Source of the DNA: Nitrospirota bacterium
GTDB lineage: Bacteria > Nitrospirota > JACRHJ01
Direction of reading: 5' to 3'
Assembly: GCA_021785055.1 (NCBI GenBank)
Contig: JAJYGS010000175.1
Coordinates: 1 to 6,063 of the forward strand
DNA: 6,063 nt
In this document: one piece after another, positions 3,995-6,063 of the stretch
Layout: each line of letters opens with the position of its first letter
Numbering within the stretch: position 1 is the stretch's first letter
Notes under the pieces: generated by a model
The model's input: the letters and a program-made list of their open reading frames with translations, nothing else
What the model was told of the DNA's origin: nothing
Database searches by the model: none
Translations under genes and position numbers: made by a program

Positions 3995-5712
3995 GCCGCA
4001 CGGAGTTTCTTTCCATCTCCGTTGCAATCCACGCCATACTGCTCGTCCTGGCGTTCCTTATGCCGAAGCCCTTCCCGGCACCCAGGCTCCCGGAATATAC
4101 GGAAGAACTCATCTACGTCCAGCCGGCAAGTGCCGGGAAACCGGGGATAAAGAGCGGTTCGGCTGGCAGCGGCGCATCCGGGAAAGGGAATTATATCGCG
4201 CAGGTTTCACCTCCGAGGAATGGCCGTATCGTATCGACAGGGGCGCATAACGGCGCGAAACGCCCGGCTACGGCTGCGGATAATAAAAAAATATTACCTT
4301 TCGCGGGGCAGGCCAAACCAGCGCCCGCATCGTCAAGACGCACAAATCTGCCGGAGAAGATTTCAAAGATTCATGCGTCCGTAACCTCTCAAAAAGCCTC
4401 GCTCAATCCGCCTGTGCCGCAGGAGATAAACCAGGCCGCCCATGCGCCTGCCGCGCCCGCAAGCTTGCCGGAAATCAAGGTAATTCCCGAAGAGCGCGCC
4501 GAGGCTGTCGGCGTGAAGGTGGACAGGCAGACTGTGAACTTCAAATACCAGCAGGGCTGGCCCGCGCCGGGGATGGCCGGCGTCATGGTAAATGTCCTGG
4601 GCGGCAAAAGCGGCGCAAAGGTCGGCTGGAGGGCGAAATCCGACGAGAAATGGCTTATATTGTCGCCGTCTTCAGGAAGCGCTCCGGGCGTTTTGAAACT
4701 TGGCATAATCCCTTATAAATCCGTGGGATTCTACGACTCCACCGTTTCGATCAAGCCGCTTTCGCCCGGCGTGAAGGGAGATCATGTCGAGGTCACGCTG
4801 ATGGTATTCCCGAAGGAGAAGGGAAAGCCCTACCTGCCGCATTCCAATTACGACAAATACATGAACGGAAACTGCAAGGTCTGCCACATGCCGAAAGACC
4901 TTCTGCCGGAGCCGGACTTCCTGCAAAAGCCCGCGTTCTGCTCGCTCTGCCATAATCCTTCGGGGATGGCGAACGCATTCGTAACTCCAGTCGGCGGGGG
5001 GCATACGGGCATGAAAGCCGGGGCCGGGGGCACCAAAATTCCCTCCCTTGGCGCGAACCCGGAAGGCCCCTTTAGCGACATGATGTCCGCCCACCTGCCC
5101 GGCGGAAGGATAGAGTGCATAACATGCCATAACGTAATGGAAAAACCGGGCGACTACGGTAGAACCTGGGAGCCTGCGTCCTCCGGCGACGGGGTGAACT
5201 GGTGGCTTTACAAGGGCGGCTGGAGCGGCATGGGATACATGGAGCCGAAGGTATATGTAGTTGAAAACATTTCCGAAATGCCCAAGACGGTGCATGAAAT
5301 GCGGCGTTGGCAGGTCCCGGCGTCAAAGTATTCATACGATGCCGCCGATGGCGTTATAATATTTAACCAGCCGGTTTCAAAGAGATATTCGGTCTACGTG
5401 ACGCTTACGGAACCGTATCTCAGGGTATCCACGCAGAACAACGCTCTGTGCTACGACTGTCACTCCGAGAACACGCACCAAGGGCTTAACTGCTTGACAT
5501 GCCACAGGATTCATGGCGCGAGGAATGCCGGAGACGTCCGGGGGAGACTCAGGACGCCCTTTGGCGTGAAAAAGGTCTCCTTCGACGGGCGCGTCTTTGC
5601 TAAAAACGGTTCCGGGATATGCGACGCCTGCCATCCCTTGAGCGGCAGGCACTTGAAATACAAAGGAGAAAGCTGCACGAAATGCCACACGCACAAGGGC
5701 GGGTTCGACTGA
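3991..5712 (+). CDS. TonB-like anchor, BACON-like domain and heptahaem c-type cytochrome
   Basis: A 573-residue protein with four parts. Residues 1-44 resemble a TonB N-terminus: a short cytoplasmic tail, one membrane helix (about 7-24) containing S10-V-A-I-H14, then a proline-rich exit with EELIYVQPA. Residues about 45-170 are a low-complexity Ala/Pro/Ser/Lys linker without Cys. Residues about 176-274 look like a BACON-type beta-sandwich: VDRQTVNFKYQQG, then W220-L-I-L-S-P-S-S-G, then VGFYDSTVSI and VEVTLMVFPK. Residues 281-573 carry seven CxxCH haem motifs at C295, C317, C376, C487, C501, C544 and C562. Eight other His in that part (284, 338, 368, 435, 496, 508, 554, 568) could give bis-His ligation. 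A 106-residue stretch between haems 3 and 4 is Trp/Tyr-rich and may be a separate fold. The haems require export and System I or II maturation, so the C-terminal bulk is periplasmic. The TonB C-terminal domain is absent. It probably carries electrons between the inner membrane and a periplasmic or outer-membrane partner. Its start overlaps the nucleotidase stop by 4 bases, with AAGG at 3983-3986. Confidence 0.9.
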   Translation: MSRTEFLSISVAIHAILLVLAFLMPKPFPAPRLPEYTEELIYVQPASAGKPGIKSGSAGSGASGKGNYIAQVSPPRNGRIVSTGAHNGAKRPATAADNKKILPFAGQAKPAPASSRRTNLPEKISKIHASVTSQKASLNPPVPQEINQAAHAPAAPASLPEIKVIPEERAEAVGVKVDRQTVNFKYQQGWPAPGMAGVMVNVLGGKSGAKVGWRAKSDEKWLILSPSSGSAPGVLKLGIIPYKSVGFYDSTVSIKPLSPGVKGDHVEVTLMVFPKEKGKPYLPHSNYDKYMNGNCKVCHMPKDLLPEPDFLQKPAFCSLCHNPSGMANAFVTPVGGGHTGMKAGAGGTKIPSLGANPEGPFSDMMSAHLPGGRIECITCHNVMEKPGDYGRTWEPASSGDGVNWWLYKGGWSGMGYMEPKVYVVENISEMPKTVHEMRRWQVPASKYSYDAADGVIIFNQPVSKRYSVYVTLTEPYLRVSTQNNALCYDCHSENTHQGLNCLTCHRIHGARNAGDVRGRLRTPFGVKKVSFDGRVFAKNGSGICDACHPLSGRHLKYKGESCTKCHTHKGGFD

Positions 5713-5725
5713 CGCCGGGTAACTG

Positions 5726-5746
5726 CGAAGAATCGGCATTGATTCT
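5726..5746. repeat. Small palindrome after the cytochrome gene
   Basis: AGAATC (5729-5734) and GATTCT (5741-5746) are perfect inverted arms around GGCATT. The left flank CGAAGAATC repeats, in inverse orientation, the arm of the palindrome at 1294-1323, so this may be a degenerate copy. A run of seven T starts at 5762, but 15 nt separate it from the stem. It is therefore at best a weak terminator for the cytochrome operon. Confidence 0.4.
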
Positions 5747-5791
5747 CACTGGTTTCTTAAATTTTTTTAATCCGAATTTTTGATTTACCAA

Positions 5792-5820
5792 TTGACAAAA
5801 TGGGGGGGGGGTATTAATAT
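5792..5820 (+). promoter_or_regulatory. Promoter with a G10 tract in its spacer
   Basis: A perfect TTGACA (5792-5797) and a TAATAT (5815-5820) are exactly 17 bp apart, the optimal distance. The spacer reads AAAT, ten G, then TAT. It is the strongest -35 in the window. Transcription would start near 5827, leaving a leader of about 128 nt before the ATG at 5955. Because poly-G length changes by slippage, the spacing, and so the promoter strength, could switch. Confidence 0.6.
5802..5811. repeat. Homopolymeric tract of ten G
   Basis: This is the longest G run in the window, in an AT-rich intergenic setting where it is not expected by composition. It lies wholly between the -35 and -10 of the promoter at 5792-5820. 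Runs of this length mutate by slipped-strand mispairing and are also error-prone in sequencing, so the exact count is uncertain. Confidence 0.9.
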
Positions 5821-5867
5821 TTCTATCGATTACTTATTCTGGATGATAAGAAAAATCCTGCGGCGAG

Positions 5868-5876
5868 AGGAGGTGA
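5868..5876 (+). promoter_or_regulatory. Orphan perfect Shine-Dalgarno sequence
   Basis: AGGAGGTGA is a full match to the anti-Shine-Dalgarno tail, but no ATG, GTG or TTG follows at a usable distance. The GTG inside it meets TAA after one codon. The frame from an ATT at 5877 is open and in phase with the ATG at 5955. It may be a ribosome standby or leader element, or a remnant of a lost start. Confidence 0.3.
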
Positions 5877-5954
5877 ATTAAGGTTTCGGGTATAAAAAGG
5901 GGTGGTATCCGGAGTATTCATAAATTGAGAATTCTTATACGAAGAGGAGGCTTT

Positions 5955-6063
5955 ATGAAGAGGTTTCTTGCAGTCTTGGCGCTATTCGCAGTATTGATTC
6001 CCGCATCGGCGTTCGCCGCGTCGTCGGAAAAGTATTTTACGAACATGACCGGCGCAAGTGTAA
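5955..6063 (+). CDS. Secreted protein, N-terminal part only
   Basis: The first 36 codons are visible and the gene runs off the window. Residues 1-21 are a strong Sec signal peptide: MKR, a Leu/Ala/Val-rich core, then a predicted cut after A-F-A. The mature chain starts about ASSEKYFTNMTGASV. It has no Cys near the cut, so it is not a lipoprotein, and no haem motif is seen yet. I cannot name a family from 15 mature residues. GAGGAGG (5944-5950) lies 4 nt before the ATG and fixes the start. Transcription probably comes from the poly-G promoter at 5792-5820, which would make this exported protein a candidate for on/off expression. Confidence 0.8.
   Translation, partial: MKRFLAVLALFAVLIPASAFAASSEKYFTNMTGASV

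Noticed and set aside
4672..5295. Minus-strand frame of about 200 codons opposite the cytochrome
   Set aside because: The opposite strand encodes haem motifs in an unbroken frame; this is an antisense shadow without a domain.
5729..5768. Intrinsic terminator for the cytochrome operon
   Set aside because: The stem is only six AT-rich pairs and the T-run is 15 nt away; kept as a repeat rather than a terminator.

Overview
The window looks like chromosomal DNA of an anaerobic or microaerobic, respiring Gram-negative bacterium. It carries a multihaem c-type cytochrome, a candidate sigma-54 promoter, a PilZ/receiver protein, GC-rich genes and AT-rich spacers. A Desulfobacterota-like or Nitrospirota-like origin would fit, but nothing here fixes the taxon.

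Layout. Positions 1-77 hold the 3' end of an upstream transcription unit, closed by a strong intrinsic terminator. Positions 78-351 are an AT-rich control region with a 9-bp inverted repeat and a near-consensus -24/-12 (sigma-54) promoter. It feeds a two-gene unit: a MoaD/ThiS-like ubiquitin-fold protein ending in GG, then, one base later, a NarL/FixJ-type response regulator. A 223-bp spacer with a dispersed-type palindrome precedes a PilZ-REC two-domain protein. That gene converges on a small secreted protein gene on the minus strand, and the two share a bidirectional terminator (2110-2149). From the interleaved divergent promoters at 2495-2532 a plus-strand operon runs: EamA/DMT permease, HAD-type nucleotidase-like hydrolase, and a 573-residue cytochrome. 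Both junctions are 4-base ATGA overlaps. After a 242-bp spacer a new secreted-protein gene starts at 5955 and runs off the window.

The most unusual item is the 573-residue protein. It has a TonB-like N-terminal anchor with an S-x-x-x-H helix motif, a long Pro/Ala/Ser/Lys-rich linker, a BACON-like beta-sandwich, and then seven CxxCH haem sites. The TonB C-terminal domain is absent. Read literally, this is a periplasm-spanning heptahaem cytochrome on an anchor of the type that normally contacts ExbB/ExbD.

The second striking item is a run of ten G inside the spacer of a TTGACA...TAATAT promoter (5792-5820), the arrangement known from phase-variable promoters such as Neisseria porA. It lies upstream of the last gene. 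The third is a candidate sigma-54-controlled MoaD-like/response-regulator pair, a pairing whose logic is not obvious.

Functions are inferred from motifs read by eye. Promoters and regulatory sites are pattern matches only.
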